Positions 1-5,204 are shown, numbered from the stretch's first letter. The stretch is 5,204 nucleotides of DNA from Desulfuromonadales bacterium (GCA_030640215.1 DAOWJU010000083.1:1-5204); one strand, 5' to 3'. The notes: generated by a model from the sequence alone, not told the origin. Translations and numbers: made by a program.

Positions 1-1444
1 ACTCACCGACAGCACGGACACGGCGATTACCGAGGTGATCGATATCATCGATTTTGACCGGCAGCTTACGAACGCTGCCCTTATCATCCTCAACGTCCCA
101 CTCATGAACACCATTACGCAGATCGATCAGGTAACGCACCACCTCAAGGATGTCTTCCTTGGTCAGGGTGGTAACTTCGAGAGGCAGCTTTAAAGCAAGC
201 TTGTGATTCAGCTTGATACGGCCGACAGTCGAAAGATCGTAACGTTCTTCATTAAAGAAGAGGCTTGAAAAGAGGGCGTCGGAACTCTTAAGAGTTGGTG
301 GATCACCAGGACGCAGGCGTCGGTAAATTTCGACCTTGGCCTCTTCCGGTGAGTTCACCTTATCCTGAAGCAAGGTATCGCGCAGGAAAGAACCAACAAA
401 CAGGTTATCGATGAAGAGGACGCTCAGAGTATTAATGCCGCGCTTAGCGAGATCTTCCAGTTTAGCGGCAGAGATCTCCTCATTACACTCGACCACAACT
501 TCACCAGTCGATTCATCAACGATATCAACCGATGAGATCTTGCCGACCACTTCTTCTTCAGGGATCTCAATAAATTCAAGCTTCTTATCTTCAATTTTAC
601 GAATCGCAGCCTTGGTGAACTTACGGTTGGCCTTGACCAGAACCTCACCGTCAGCGGCAACCACTTCAACGGTAGCCCGCTGTCCGAGCAGAAGCTTCGT
701 ATTGACTTTTTTGCGATACACGCCGTTTTCGACAAAGATCTCTTCTGTATCGTAGTATCGGTTCAAAAGCTCTTCGGCAGAGAAACCGAGAGCCTTGAGC
801 AGCACAGTGGCTGGCAACTTGCGTCGCCGGTCGATACGCACAAAGAGAATATCTTTATGATCAAAATCAAAATCTAACCAAGAGCCGCGATACGGGATAA
901 TTCGGGCACTGTACAGCAGCTTGCCGCTCGAATGTGTCTTGCCCTTATCGTGGTCAAAAAAGACCCCGGGGGAGCGGTGCAACTGACTGACGATGACACG
1001 TTCTGTGCCATTGATAATAAAGGTACCGTTTTCAGTCATCAACGGAATTTCACCGAAGTAGACTTCCTGCTCTTTGATGTCGCGAATTGACTGAACGCCA
1101 GACTCTTTGTCGACATCCCACGAGACCAGACGCACCTTGACTTTCATCGGTGCGGCAAAGGTCATCCCCCGCTGATGGCATTCCTCAACATCATATTTTG
1201 GCGCGCCTAATGAATATTCGACATATTCAAGAGAACAGGTCTCGCTGAAATCCCGAATCGGGAATACCGAGCGAAAAACCGCCTCCACGCCATGATTCTG
1301 GCGAGCGGAAGCAGGCAAATCCCTCTGCAGGAAACGCTGATAGGAATTCTTCTGGATATCAATCAGGTTAGGGATATCGATGATCCGTTTGATTTCCTGA
1401 AAATGTTTCCTGAGCAGCTGGTTATTCGCGATCGAATAAGCCAT
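1..1444 (-). CDS. rpoB: RNA polymerase beta subunit, N-terminal part (3' end outside window)
   Basis: Encodes the N-terminal 481 residues of the catalytic beta subunit of RNA polymerase; the frame stays open to the window edge. It starts at ATG 1442-1444 ([15 protein letters not shown]), with AGGAG at 1450-1454 a few bases upstream. Family landmarks are in order: [19 protein letters not shown] around residues 145-163, [12 protein letters not shown] around 184-195, [12 protein letters not shown] around 202-213, and [16 protein letters not shown] at 466-481. These form the protrusion and lobe that clamp downstream DNA. V161 corresponds to the N-terminal rifampicin-cluster valine (E. coli V146) and is unchanged. 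By comparison with the E. coli sequence from memory, the main rifampicin region would begin roughly 50 residues beyond the cut, so resistance cannot be judged. About 16 extra residues seem to lie between LIDLRNG and DDIDH (residues 446-465). Last gene of the cluster seen here, 85 bases after rplL. Identification is certain. Confidence 0.98.
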   Translation of the reverse strand, partial: MAYSIANNQLLRKHFQEIKRIIDIPNLIDIQKNSYQRFLQRDLPASARQNHGVEAVFRSVFPIRDFSETCSLEYVEYSLGAPKYDVEECHQRGMTFAAPMKVKVRLVSWDVDKESGVQSIRDIKEQEVYFGEIPLMTENGTFIINGTERVIVSQLHRSPGVFFDHDKGKTHSSGKLLYSARIIPYRGSWLDFDFDHKDILFVRIDRRRKLPATVLLKALGFSAEELLNRYYDTEEIFVENGVYRKKVNTKLLLGQRATVEVVAADGEVLVKANRKFTKAAIRKIEDKKLEFIEIPEEEVVGKISSVDIVDESTGEVVVECNEEISAAKLEDLAKRGINTLSVLFIDNLFVGSFLRDTLLQDKVNSPEEAKVEIYRRLRPGDPPTLKSSDALFSSLFFNEERYDLSTVGRIKLNHKLALKLPLEVTTLTKEDILEVVRYLIDLRNGVHEWDVEDDKGSVRKLPVKIDDIDHLGNRRVRAVGE

Positions 1445-1473
1445 GGTGTCTCCTTTTACTGACTAAAGTATAA

Positions 1474-1504
1474 TAGCCAAGGCCACGCAAGGTGACCTTG
1501 GCTA
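1474..1504 (-). promoter_or_regulatory. Hairpin in the rplL-rpoB gap (attenuator or RNase III site candidate)
   Basis: Read on the transcribed strand, TAGCCAAGGTCAC (1504-1492) and GTGGCCTTGGCTA (1486-1474) pair over 13 consecutive positions around the five-base loop CTTGC. One pair is a G-U wobble that would be a C-A mismatch on the other strand, which fits a structure working in the rplL-rpoB transcript. It is followed by TTATACTTTAG rather than a clean U-run, so it is at best a weak or partial terminator. In E. coli the same gap carries a partial terminator and an RNase III processing site that adjust rpoB relative to the ribosomal proteins. The equivalent role here is inferred. Confidence 0.6.
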
Positions 1505-1529
1505 GGACGTGATTATCCGAGACGGGCTG

Positions 1530-1910
1530 TTATTTGAGCTCCGCAGAAGCACCAGCTTCTTCCAGCTGGGTTTTGATGCCCTCGGCCTCTTCCTTAGCGA
1601 CAGCTTCTTTAACAGTGTTGGGGGTACCATCAACCAGATCCTTGGCTTCTTTCAGGCCCAGACCGGTGATCGAACGCACAACTTTGATGACGTTGATTTT
1701 CTTCTCGCCGATGGCGGTGAGAACGACATCAAACTCAGTCTTCTCTTCAACAGCAGCTTCGCCACCAGCAGGACCAGTTGCAGCAACAGCAACAGGAGCA
1801 GCGGCAGAAACGCCAAATTTGTCTTCCAGTTCCTTAACCATTTCAGCCAGCTCAAGGACGCTCATTTTCTCGATAAATTCAATAACTTGTTCTTTAGTGA
1901 TTGCAGCCAT
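1530..1910 (-). CDS. rplL: 50S ribosomal protein L7/L12
   Basis: Encodes the 126-residue stalk protein that, as dimers on L10, recruits translation factors (EF-Tu, EF-G, IF2) and stimulates their GTPase activity. The three family parts are visible. An N-terminal helical dimerisation domain with [15 protein letters not shown] covers about residues 20-34. An Ala/Val/Gly/Pro-rich flexible hinge runs to about 55. The globular C-terminal domain begins with [21 protein letters not shown] and continues with the conserved [16 protein letters not shown]. Length matches the usual 120-130 residues. Start is ATG 1908-1910, with GGAGG at 1920-1924 nine bases upstream; the stop is TAA. It lies 70 bases after rplJ, the usual pairing. 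L12 is normally made in excess over L10, consistent with its own good ribosome binding site. Identification is certain. Confidence 0.99.
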   Translation of the reverse strand: MAAITKEQVIEFIEKMSVLELAEMVKELEDKFGVSAAAPVAVAATGPAGGEAAVEEKTEFDVVLTAIGEKKINVIKVVRSITGLGLKEAKDLVDGTPNTVKEAVAKEEAEGIKTQLEEAGASAELK

Positions 1911-1980
1911 TGTTCGTATCCTCCGTAAATTTTCTATTGATAAACTTTAAAAAACTGTGATTGGTTTCAGCCGAAAAAGC

Positions 1981-2502
1981 TCAAGCCGCTTCCTTCTGGT
2001 CTTTGATCGCCGCCAGCACCTGCACAAATGTGCGTGGGACAGCTGCAAGAACGCCAACAAAATTGGTTGCTGGAGCGCTCATGGAACCCAGCATCTTGGC
2101 AAGCAGCTCTTCGCGACTTGGCAGTTCAGCCAACGCCTGGATTTCTGCGACAGCAAGCAGTTTGCCGTCAAGCATGCCAGCCTTCAACTCGAAGACATCA
2201 TTCTTCTTGGCAAACTCAACCAGAGTCTTGGCAGGTGCCACCGGGTCATCCTTGACCAGGGCAATCGCTGTCGGTCCGTTAAGATACTCGTCAAAACAGG
2301 CCGAATCAGTGTCTTTGGCAGCTAAACGAAGCAGGGTGTTTTTCACCACCCGATACTCGACACCGACTTCGCGGAGTTTATTCCGCAAATCGTTTGCCTG
2401 ATCGACGTCCAGGCCACGATAATCGGCCAGGAAAGCTGCTTTGGCTTCCTTGAGTTTCGCCGCAAATTCCGCGATAAGTTCTTCTTTACTTTGTTTATCC
2501 AA
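1981..2502 (-). CDS. rplJ: 50S ribosomal protein L10
   Basis: Encodes the 173-residue base of the ribosomal stalk, which binds 23S rRNA through its N-terminal domain and carries L12 dimers on its C-terminal helix. The conserved [17 protein letters not shown] lies near residues 24-40 and [13 protein letters not shown] near 51-63. [18 protein letters not shown] follows near 76-93, and the alanine-rich L12-binding helix runs from about residue 135 to the end. Length is in the normal 165-178 range. The start is the rare TTG at 2500-2502 (MDKQSKEEL). It is well supported because AAAGGAGG at 2510-2517 sits seven bases upstream and the N-terminus fits the family. A 239-base leader separates it from rplA and contains an L10-binding-type motif, so autoregulation of rplJ-rplL by the L10-L12 complex is expected. 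Function is certain; start codon about 0.9. Confidence 0.98.
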   Translation of the reverse strand: MDKQSKEELIAEFAAKLKEAKAAFLADYRGLDVDQANDLRNKLREVGVEYRVVKNTLLRLAAKDTDSACFDEYLNGPTAIALVKDDPVAPAKTLVEFAKKNDVFELKAGMLDGKLLAVAEIQALAELPSREELLAKMLGSMSAPATNFVGVLAAVPRTFVQVLAAIKDQKEAA

Positions 2503-2503
2503 C

Positions 2504-2590
2504 GTCTCTCCTCCTTTCTTTGTAGATTTCCGAGCTTTTACAAGCTCTTCATCCTAGCCTTCAAGAAGGTGAAAAGAGACTGATTGTCTC
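2504..2590 (-). promoter_or_regulatory. Possible two-state RNA switch over the rplJ ribosome binding site
   Basis: In the transcript, GTCTC at 2580-2576 can form a hairpin with GAGAC at 2590-2586 (five pairs, loop AATCA, followed by TTTT). Alternatively GTCTCTTTTC (2580-2571) can pair over ten consecutive positions, two of them G-U, with GAGGAGAGAC (2513-2504). That second pairing covers the 3' half of the rplJ Shine-Dalgarno sequence. The two pairings use the same bases and exclude each other. Between them lie two small local hairpins: CCTTC/GAAGG at 2558-2569, and GAGCTT/AAGCTC at 2532-2547 closed by a GUAA (GNRA-type) tetraloop. The pairings are seen in the sequence; the regulatory use is inferred. 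The short stem plus TTTT could alternatively be a weak attenuator. Confidence 0.45.
2510..2517 (-). promoter_or_regulatory. Strong Shine-Dalgarno sequence of rplJ
   Basis: On the minus strand this reads AAAGGAGG, followed by AGAGACG and then the TTG start. This near-perfect anti-16S match at a seven-base spacing fixes the non-ATG start of rplJ. Its 3' half also takes part in a possible occluding helix with 2571-2580 (see the switch entry). Confidence 0.85.
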
Positions 2591-2607
2591 GCACACCATC
2601 CATCTCG

Positions 2608-2673
2608 CCTCGGCAGGTGGTTGTACCATTAAACCACGCTTGTTCTGATCAAACCTGAGTGGTACCTGCTGTC
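2608..2673 (-). promoter_or_regulatory. Ribosomal protein L10 leader motif (L10-L12 autoregulatory binding site)
   Basis: On the transcribed strand GACAGCAGGT (2673-2664) is followed about 45 bases later by ACCTGCCGAGG (2618-2608). GCAGGT and ACCTGC pair perfectly, leaving a GACA side and a CGAGG side. This arrangement matches, from memory, the conserved kink-turn-like core of L10 leader RNAs upstream of rplJ in many bacteria. Inside the helix, ACCAC (2663-2659) can pair with GTGGT (2637-2633), or GTACCA (2665-2660) with TGGTAC (2628-2623). The core lies about 110-170 bases upstream of the rplJ start, a position like that of the E. coli L10 site. Binding of L10-(L12)n here is known to lower rplJ-rplL expression; in this organism that is inferred. 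Confidence 0.75.
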
Positions 2674-2708
2674 TGTGGCCAGGAGCTGCTTTATCCTGAA
2701 ATATCCGT

Positions 2709-2734
2709 TATCATCCTGCGACAACAGGGTGATA
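2709..2734 (-). repeat. Imperfect inverted repeat just after rplA
   Basis: Seven bases beyond the rplA stop, the transcript reads TATCA-C-CCTG, loop TTGTCG, then CAGG-A-TGATA: nine pairs broken by one C/A mismatch. No U-run follows, so it is not a convincing terminator. It could protect the rplK-rplA message end or be a processing site; neither is shown. Confidence 0.35.
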
Positions 2735-2741
2735 CCAAATT

Positions 2742-3443
2742 CTATTTAACCAAGGCCTGTAGGGCCGGCACATCGATATTGATACCAGGACCCATTGTTG
2801 AAGAAATCGTTACCTTCTTCACATAAGTTCCCTTGGCTGTCGATGGTTTGGCCTTGAAAATCGCATCCATCAGGGTCATCAGGTTGCCTTTGAGTTTTTC
2901 AACATCGAAGGAAGCTCTGCCAACCGGGGCGTGGATGATACCGGCCTTCTCAACACGATACTCAACCTTACCGGACTTAGCCTCTTCAATCGCACGGGCA
3001 AGTTCAAAAGTGACGGTGCCGACTTTCGGGTTAGGCATCAGACCACGGGGGCCGAGCAGCTTACCAATCTTGCCGACGGTACCCATCATATCCGGAGTAG
3101 CAATGGCGGTGTCGAAATCAAACCAGCCACCCTTGATCTTCTCAACCAGGTCATCACCGCCGACATGGTCCGCTCCTGCCTGCTGTGCCTCCAGAGCTTT
3201 TTCGCCCTTGGCAAAGACCAGAACCCGGATCGTTTTACCCAGGCCGTTCGGCAGAACAACGGCACCACGTACCATTTGATCAGACTTACGAGGGTCCACA
3301 CCGAGCTTCACCGACACATCGACTGATTCGTCGAACTTGGCAAATGATGTTTCTTTAACCAGAGCCAGCGCTTCGTCAACCTGGTATGTCAGGTTACGGT
3401 CGACTTTTTCCTTAGACGATTTGATTTGTTTTCCTGTTGCCAT
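2742..3443 (-). CDS. rplA: 50S ribosomal protein L1
   Basis: Encodes the 233-residue L1 protein of the mobile L1 stalk, which helps release deacylated tRNA from the ribosomal E site. In many bacteria it also represses its own operon by binding mRNA that mimics its 23S rRNA site. The sequence shows the expected N-terminal half with [20 protein letters not shown] (residues 41-60). The central hallmark [20 protein letters not shown] spans about 124-143. The C-terminal half has KTGxx-type RNA-contacting residues replaced by the family variant [19 protein letters not shown]. The protein ends in [13 protein letters not shown]. Length equals the usual 230-235. Start is ATG 3441-3443, with GGAGA at 3453-3457 nine bases upstream; the stop is TAG. 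It lies 32 bases after rplK, so the two are surely co-transcribed. No L1-binding mRNA mimic could be picked out by eye. Identification is certain. Confidence 0.99.
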   Translation of the reverse strand: MATGKQIKSSKEKVDRNLTYQVDEALALVKETSFAKFDESVDVSVKLGVDPRKSDQMVRGAVVLPNGLGKTIRVLVFAKGEKALEAQQAGADHVGGDDLVEKIKGGWFDFDTAIATPDMMGTVGKIGKLLGPRGLMPNPKVGTVTFELARAIEEAKSGKVEYRVEKAGIIHAPVGRASFDVEKLKGNLMTLMDAIFKAKPSTAKGTYVKKVTISSTMGPGINIDVPALQALVK

Positions 3444-3475
3444 TGTCTATCTTCTCCGCATTCAGCGTGTAATAA

Positions 3476-3901
3476 TTAAGCTACTACCTCAAGGCCCATG
3501 CTACGCGCAGTTCCTTCAATAATACGCATGGCGCCCTCAATGTTATAGGCATTCAGATCAGGCATCTTGACCTTGGCGATCTCCTCAACCTGAGCCTTGG
3601 TGACTTTACCAACCTTATCCTTGTTTGGCACACCAGACCCTTTTGGGATCTTGGCAGCCTTCAACAGGAGAACTGCCGCAGGTGGGGTTTTGGTAATAAA
3701 AGTGAAAGAGCGGTCCGCGTAAACCGTAATGATTACCGGTACAATCAGGCCGGCCTGATCCTGCGTTCTGGCATTGTAAGCCTTGCAGAATTCCATGATG
3801 TTCACGCCGTGCTGACCCAACGCCGGGCCTACTGGTGGCGAGGGATTTGCCTTACCGGCAGGGATCTGCAATTTTATCTGTCCAACAACCTTTTTGGCCA
3901 T
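3476..3901 (-). CDS. rplK: 50S ribosomal protein L11
   Basis: Encodes the 141-residue L11 protein, which binds the GTPase-associated centre of 23S rRNA and helps sense elongation factors; with RelA it takes part in the stringent response. The N-terminal domain shows the proline-rich [20 protein letters not shown] at residues 20-39, the region where thiostrepton-resistance changes occur in other bacteria. The prolines at 22, 23 and 26 are present. The C-terminal RNA-binding domain carries the signature [19 protein letters not shown] near 111-130, then TARSMGLEV. Length matches the usual 141-143. Start is ATG 3899-3901, with AAGGAG at 3909-3914 seven bases upstream; the stop is TAA. It follows nusG by 35 bases and precedes rplA by 32, a standard arrangement. 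Identification is certain. Confidence 0.99.
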   Translation of the reverse strand: MAKKVVGQIKLQIPAGKANPSPPVGPALGQHGVNIMEFCKAYNARTQDQAGLIVPVIITVYADRSFTFITKTPPAAVLLLKAAKIPKGSGVPNKDKVGKVTKAQVEEIAKVKMPDLNAYNIEGAMRIIEGTARSMGLEVVA

Positions 3902-3936
3902 GAGATGACTCCTTAAAAACTATATTCGCCAGAAAC

Positions 3937-4473
3937 TCAGCTGGTCTTTTCAACCTGAATAAACTCAAGCTCCACCGGGGTCACCCGGCCAAAGATACTG
4001 ACCATAACCTTAAGTTTTGCTTTTTCAGGTTTAACGTCTTCTACAATGCCGGTAAAATTCATGAACGGACCATCAATGACCCGTACTGACTCACCAACCT
4101 CAAATTCCACTTTTGGTTTCGGCCGTTCCACGCCTTCTTCCATACGCGCGGTGATCTTGGCCACTTCTTCATCCGGGATTGGCGGAGGTGTTGTGCCACC
4201 ACCAACAAAACCGGTTACCTTGGTTGTATCCTTAACGATATGCCAGGTTTCATCATTCAACTCGACATGAATCAGGATATAGCCAGGAAAAAACTTGCGG
4301 GTGGACGTTTTGCGTTCACCATTCTTCAACTCTACTACGGTTTCCGAGGGGATCAGAACTTCACCGAAGAACTCTTCTGCTCCTAACGAGCGGATCCGTT
4401 CTTCCAGGTTGAGTTTGACCTTGTTCTCGTAACCTGAGTAGACATGTACTCCGTACCACTTCTTCTCGCCCAT
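3937..4473 (-). CDS. nusG: Transcription termination/antitermination factor NusG
   Basis: Encodes NusG, which binds RNA polymerase through its N-terminal NGN domain and the Rho factor or ribosomal protein S10 through its C-terminal KOW domain. It thereby affects pausing, termination and coupling to translation. With the ATG at 4471-4473 the protein has 178 residues. The NGN domain opens with [17 protein letters not shown] and includes [14 protein letters not shown] (59-72) and TGFVGGG (87-93). A proline-rich linker follows (TTPPPIP, 94-100). The KOW domain starts at [17 protein letters not shown] (126-142). GTG at 4480-4482 (181 aa) and TTG at 4483-4485 (182 aa) are in-frame alternatives. ATG is preferred because GGTGA lies just upstream and MGEKKW resembles the MAKKW-type starts of relatives. 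The gene begins only 17 bases after the secE stop. Identification is certain; the start is about 0.7. Confidence 0.97.
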   Translation of the reverse strand: MGEKKWYGVHVYSGYENKVKLNLEERIRSLGAEEFFGEVLIPSETVVELKNGERKTSTRKFFPGYILIHVELNDETWHIVKDTTKVTGFVGGGTTPPPIPDEEVAKITARMEEGVERPKPKVEFEVGESVRVIDGPFMNFTGIVEDVKPEKAKLKVMVSIFGRVTPVELEFIQVEKTS

Positions 4474-4490
4474 TTGATTCACCAAGTCTC
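4474..4490 (-). promoter_or_regulatory. nusG ribosome binding region with three alternative start codons
   Basis: After the secE TGA, the transcript reads GAGACTTGGTGAATCAA and then ATG. GGTGA is the 3' part of a full Shine-Dalgarno sequence and serves ATG 4473. GAGAG, overlapping the secE stop, would be at usable distance only for GTG 4482, and is too close for TTG 4485. The close secE-nusG spacing suggests translational coupling. Confidence 0.5.
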
Positions 4491-4676
4491 TCAGTTGAGC
4501 AACGTCCGGATCATTGTCGACAATGCCGAGTCAACGACCCACAAGAAAACTGCCACCATCAGCACAAGCACTATGACAACCATCGTCGACCCGTAAGTTT
4601 CCTTACGAGTTGGCCATGTGACCTTTTGCAGTTCACCTTTGACCTGCTGAAGAAATTCGCCAACCTTGGAATTCAC
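4491..4676 (-). CDS. secE: Preprotein translocase subunit SecE
   Basis: Encodes the small essential subunit that clamps SecY in the inner-membrane SecYEG protein-conducting channel. At 61 residues it is the short single-span form found in most bacteria rather than the three-span E. coli type. An amphipathic N-terminal helix (FLQQVKGELQKVTW) leads into the family signature KVTWPTRKE at residues 18-26. One hydrophobic membrane segment follows at about 32-50 (MVVIVLVLMVAVFLWVV). The start is GTG at 4674-4676: an in-frame TAG lies four codons upstream, and the signature needs the preceding residues. The Shine-Dalgarno sequence is weak (AGG about nine bases upstream). It lies between the tRNA-Trp gene and nusG, the usual place. 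The stop TGA is followed at once by the nusG start region. Identification is secure. Confidence 0.97.
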   Translation of the reverse strand: MNSKVGEFLQQVKGELQKVTWPTRKETYGSTMVVIVLVLMVAVFLWVVDSALSTMIRTLLN

Positions 4677-4706
4677 TATCGCAACCTATCGTTAGGATTA
4701 TCGTTA
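4677..4706 (-). repeat. Short direct repeats between trpT and secE
   Basis: The eight-base word TAACGATA (minus strand) occurs twice, at 4706-4699 and 4694-4687, with four bases between. A third CGATA at 4681-4677 abuts the secE GTG start. The copies are 10-12 bases apart. They fill most of the short gap and may be chance or low-complexity drift. Confidence 0.4.
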
Positions 4707-4714
4707 AAGTTAAT

Positions 4715-4791
4715 TGGCAGGCCAGGTAGGATTCGAACCTACAACACCCGGTTTTGGAGACCGGTGCTCTAGCCATTAGAGCTACTGGCCT
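4715..4791 (-). tRNA. trpT: tRNA-Trp (anticodon CCA)
   Basis: A complete 77-base cloverleaf can be drawn including an encoded CCA tail (4717-4715). The acceptor stem is AGGCCAG/CTGGCCT with discriminator G. The D-arm is GCTC/GAGC. The anticodon stem CCGGT/ACCGG closes the loop CTCCAAA with anticodon CCA at 4757-4755. A five-base variable region GTGTT follows. The T-arm GTAGG/CCTAC closes TTCGAAT. The CCA anticodon reads UGG, and G73 is the tryptophan identity base. It sits between rpmG and secE within the same transcript, as in related bacteria, so it must be released by RNase P and 3' processing. All stems are fully paired, with no sign of decay. Confidence 0.98.
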
Positions 4792-4826
4792 GCAACATCA
4801 AAACTTGATCCGTCAACAATCCAGTG

Positions 4827-4976
4827 TTACTTGGTCTCGCGATGGACTGTGTGCTTCCGGCAGAAACGGCAATACTTTTTGAACTCCAATTTATCAGGAG
4901 TATTTCGTTTGTTCTTGGTCGTGGTGTAATTGCGCTGTTTGCACTCAGTACAGCCAAGGGTCACGATATCGCGCAT
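4827..4976 (-). CDS. rpmG: 50S ribosomal protein L33 (zinc-ribbon form)
   Basis: Encodes a 49-residue small-subunit-sized protein of the large ribosomal subunit, located near the E site. It reads [20 protein letters not shown] at the start, then [16 protein letters not shown], and ends in [11 protein letters not shown]. Two CxxC pairs, C9/C12 and C36/C39, form the zinc ribbon, so this is the cysteine-containing paralogue type; zinc-starvation paralogues lack these residues. Length is the normal 49-55 residues. Start is ATG 4974-4976, with TGAGG at 4985-4989 eight bases upstream; the stop is TAA at 4827-4829. It lies 73 bases after tuf and 35 bases before the tRNA-Trp gene, an order common outside the enteric bacteria. 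Because it is short it is easily missed by length-limited gene callers. Identification is secure. Confidence 0.97.
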   Translation of the reverse strand: MRDIVTLGCTECKQRNYTTTKNKRNTPDKLEFKKYCRFCRKHTVHRETK

Positions 4977-4989
4977 CGATTAATCCTCA

Positions 4990-5016
4990 GCGTCCACCCC
5001 AGCAAGTGGAGGACGC
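4990..5016 (-). repeat. GC-rich hairpin in the tuf-rpmG gap
   Basis: On the transcribed strand GCG-TCC-TCCAC (5016-5006) can pair with GTGGA-CGC (4997-4990): eight pairs around the loop TTGCTGGG with a three-base bulge. GCGTCC/GGACGC is an alternative six-pair stem. It ends directly against the rpmG Shine-Dalgarno TGAGG at 4985-4989. No U-run follows, so it is not an intrinsic terminator. It could be a processing or stability element for the tuf message or influence rpmG translation; the role is inferred. Confidence 0.4.
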
Positions 5017-5050
5017 CTGTTTATGTTAAAAAGTTCAGGTAACTACGAAA

Positions 5051-5204
5051 TTACTCAATAATATCGCTGACAACACCAGCGCCAACAGTACGGCCACCTT
5101 CGCGGATTGCGAAGCGCAACTCTTTATCCATGGCGATCGGCGTGATCAGCTCTACGGTGACGCCAATATTGTCGCCAGGCATGACCATCTCGGTCCCTTC
5201 CGGA
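5051..5204 (-). CDS. tuf: Elongation factor Tu, C-terminal end (5' part outside window)
   Basis: The last 50 codons of EF-Tu, the GTPase that brings aminoacyl-tRNA to the ribosomal A site. The visible residues belong to beta-barrel domain 3. They include [36 protein letters not shown] and the near-universal [13 protein letters not shown] end before TAA (5051-5053). The GTPase domain with its P-loop lies beyond the window edge and is not seen. The frame is open to the last base. This copy stands upstream of rpmG-trpT-secE-nusG, like tufB of E. coli. Whether the genome has a second copy, usual near fus and rpsJ, cannot be known here. Identification is certain; which tuf copy is inferred from context. 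Confidence 0.98.
   Translation of the reverse strand, partial: PEGTEMVMPGDNIGVTVELITPIAMDKELRFAIREGGRTVGAGVVSDIIE

Noticed and set aside
411..755. Open frames on both strands inside the rpoB region (114 aa plus strand; 103 aa minus strand in another frame)
   Set aside because: They overlie the well-conserved rpoB reading frame; their translations are serine/leucine-rich with no family features, so they are shadows.
1509..1950. Plus-strand and alternative minus-strand open frames across rplL
   Set aside because: They mirror the alanine/glutamate-rich rplL codons and show no independent ribosome binding site or recognisable product.
1957..2401. Three plus-strand open frames antisense to rplJ
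   Set aside because: They are antisense shadows of a certain ribosomal gene, with composition explained by its complement.
2641..2741. Possible sigma-70 promoter for rplJ in the rplA-rplJ gap
   Set aside because: TTGTCG and GATAAA or TTTAAT elements can be found, but not at acceptable 16-18 base spacing, so no promoter is called.
2833..3522. Plus-strand open frames opposite rplA and the rplA-rplK junction, and an off-frame minus-strand one
   Set aside because: These are shadows of rplA and rplK; no recognisable domain and no credible start context.
4046..4270. Plus-strand open frame of 74 codons opposite nusG
   Set aside because: It is antisense to the conserved NGN/KOW coding sequence and has no features of its own.
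4687..4720. Possible secE promoter with GATAAT as -10
   Set aside because: No acceptable -35 lies 16-18 bases upstream; that stretch is the tRNA 3' end.
4769..5042. Open frames on both strands across trpT-rpmG, including a hydrophobic-looking 72-codon plus-strand frame
   Set aside because: They cover the antisense of rpmG and run into the tRNA gene. The real 49-codon rpmG frame explains the region.
5020..5050. Possible intrinsic terminator after tuf (transcript CTGAACTTTTTAAC)
   Set aside because: There is a run of five T but no stable stem directly before it, and the downstream genes fit read-through transcription.
1..5204. A novel defence, mobile or biosynthetic system
   Set aside because: Nearly every base is accounted for by conserved translation/transcription genes and short gaps. 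No foreign composition, integrase, repeats array or unknown protein is present.

Overview
The window holds a conserved bacterial core-gene cluster, and every gene in it lies on the minus strand. In transcription order, from high to low coordinates, it runs tuf (3' end) - rpmG - tRNA-Trp - secE - nusG - rplK - rplA - rplJ - rplL - rpoB (5' end). This is the classic translation/transcription block of Gram-negative bacteria. The tuf-rpmG-trpT-secE-nusG order, the protein sequences (NusG beginning [19 protein letters not shown], RpoB containing LIDLRNG then [11 protein letters not shown]) and the moderate base composition point to Desulfuromonadales-type organisms (the Geobacter, Desulfuromonas and Pelobacter neighbourhood). 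That assignment is recalled resemblance, not a search result. No phage, transposon, CRISPR, defence or biosynthetic genes are visible.

Layout: 5051-5204 is the last 50 codons of elongation factor Tu. A gap of 74 bases with a GC-rich hairpin leads to rpmG (ribosomal protein L33, four-cysteine zinc form, 49 aa). A complete tRNA-Trp with an encoded CCA end follows at 4715-4791. Next come secE (translocase subunit with a GTG start) and nusG, which begins a few bases after the secE stop. Then rplK and rplA are separated by 32 bases. A long 239-base gap before rplJ carries a recognisable L10-type autoregulatory leader. rplJ has a TTG start behind a near-perfect Shine-Dalgarno sequence, and rplL follows after 70 bases. 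An 85-base gap with a strong hairpin precedes rpoB, which runs out of the window after 481 codons, shortly before the main rifampicin-resistance region.

How the genes work together: L11 and L1, and the L10-(L12)n stalk, build the factor-binding region of the large ribosomal subunit, where EF-Tu delivers aminoacyl-tRNA. NusG couples RNA polymerase (RpoB) to the ribosome or Rho, and SecE is part of the protein-export channel. Co-transcription with local RNA-level adjustment (L10 leader, rplL-rpoB hairpin) is the expected logic.

There is no evidence here for a previously undescribed system. The most worthwhile non-coding observation is in the rplA-rplJ gap: one GTCTC segment can pair either with an upstream GAGAC or with the rplJ Shine-Dalgarno region. 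This suggests a translational switch downstream of the L10-binding motif. A second point is an apparent extra stretch of about 16 residues in RpoB just before the [10 protein letters not shown] motif.
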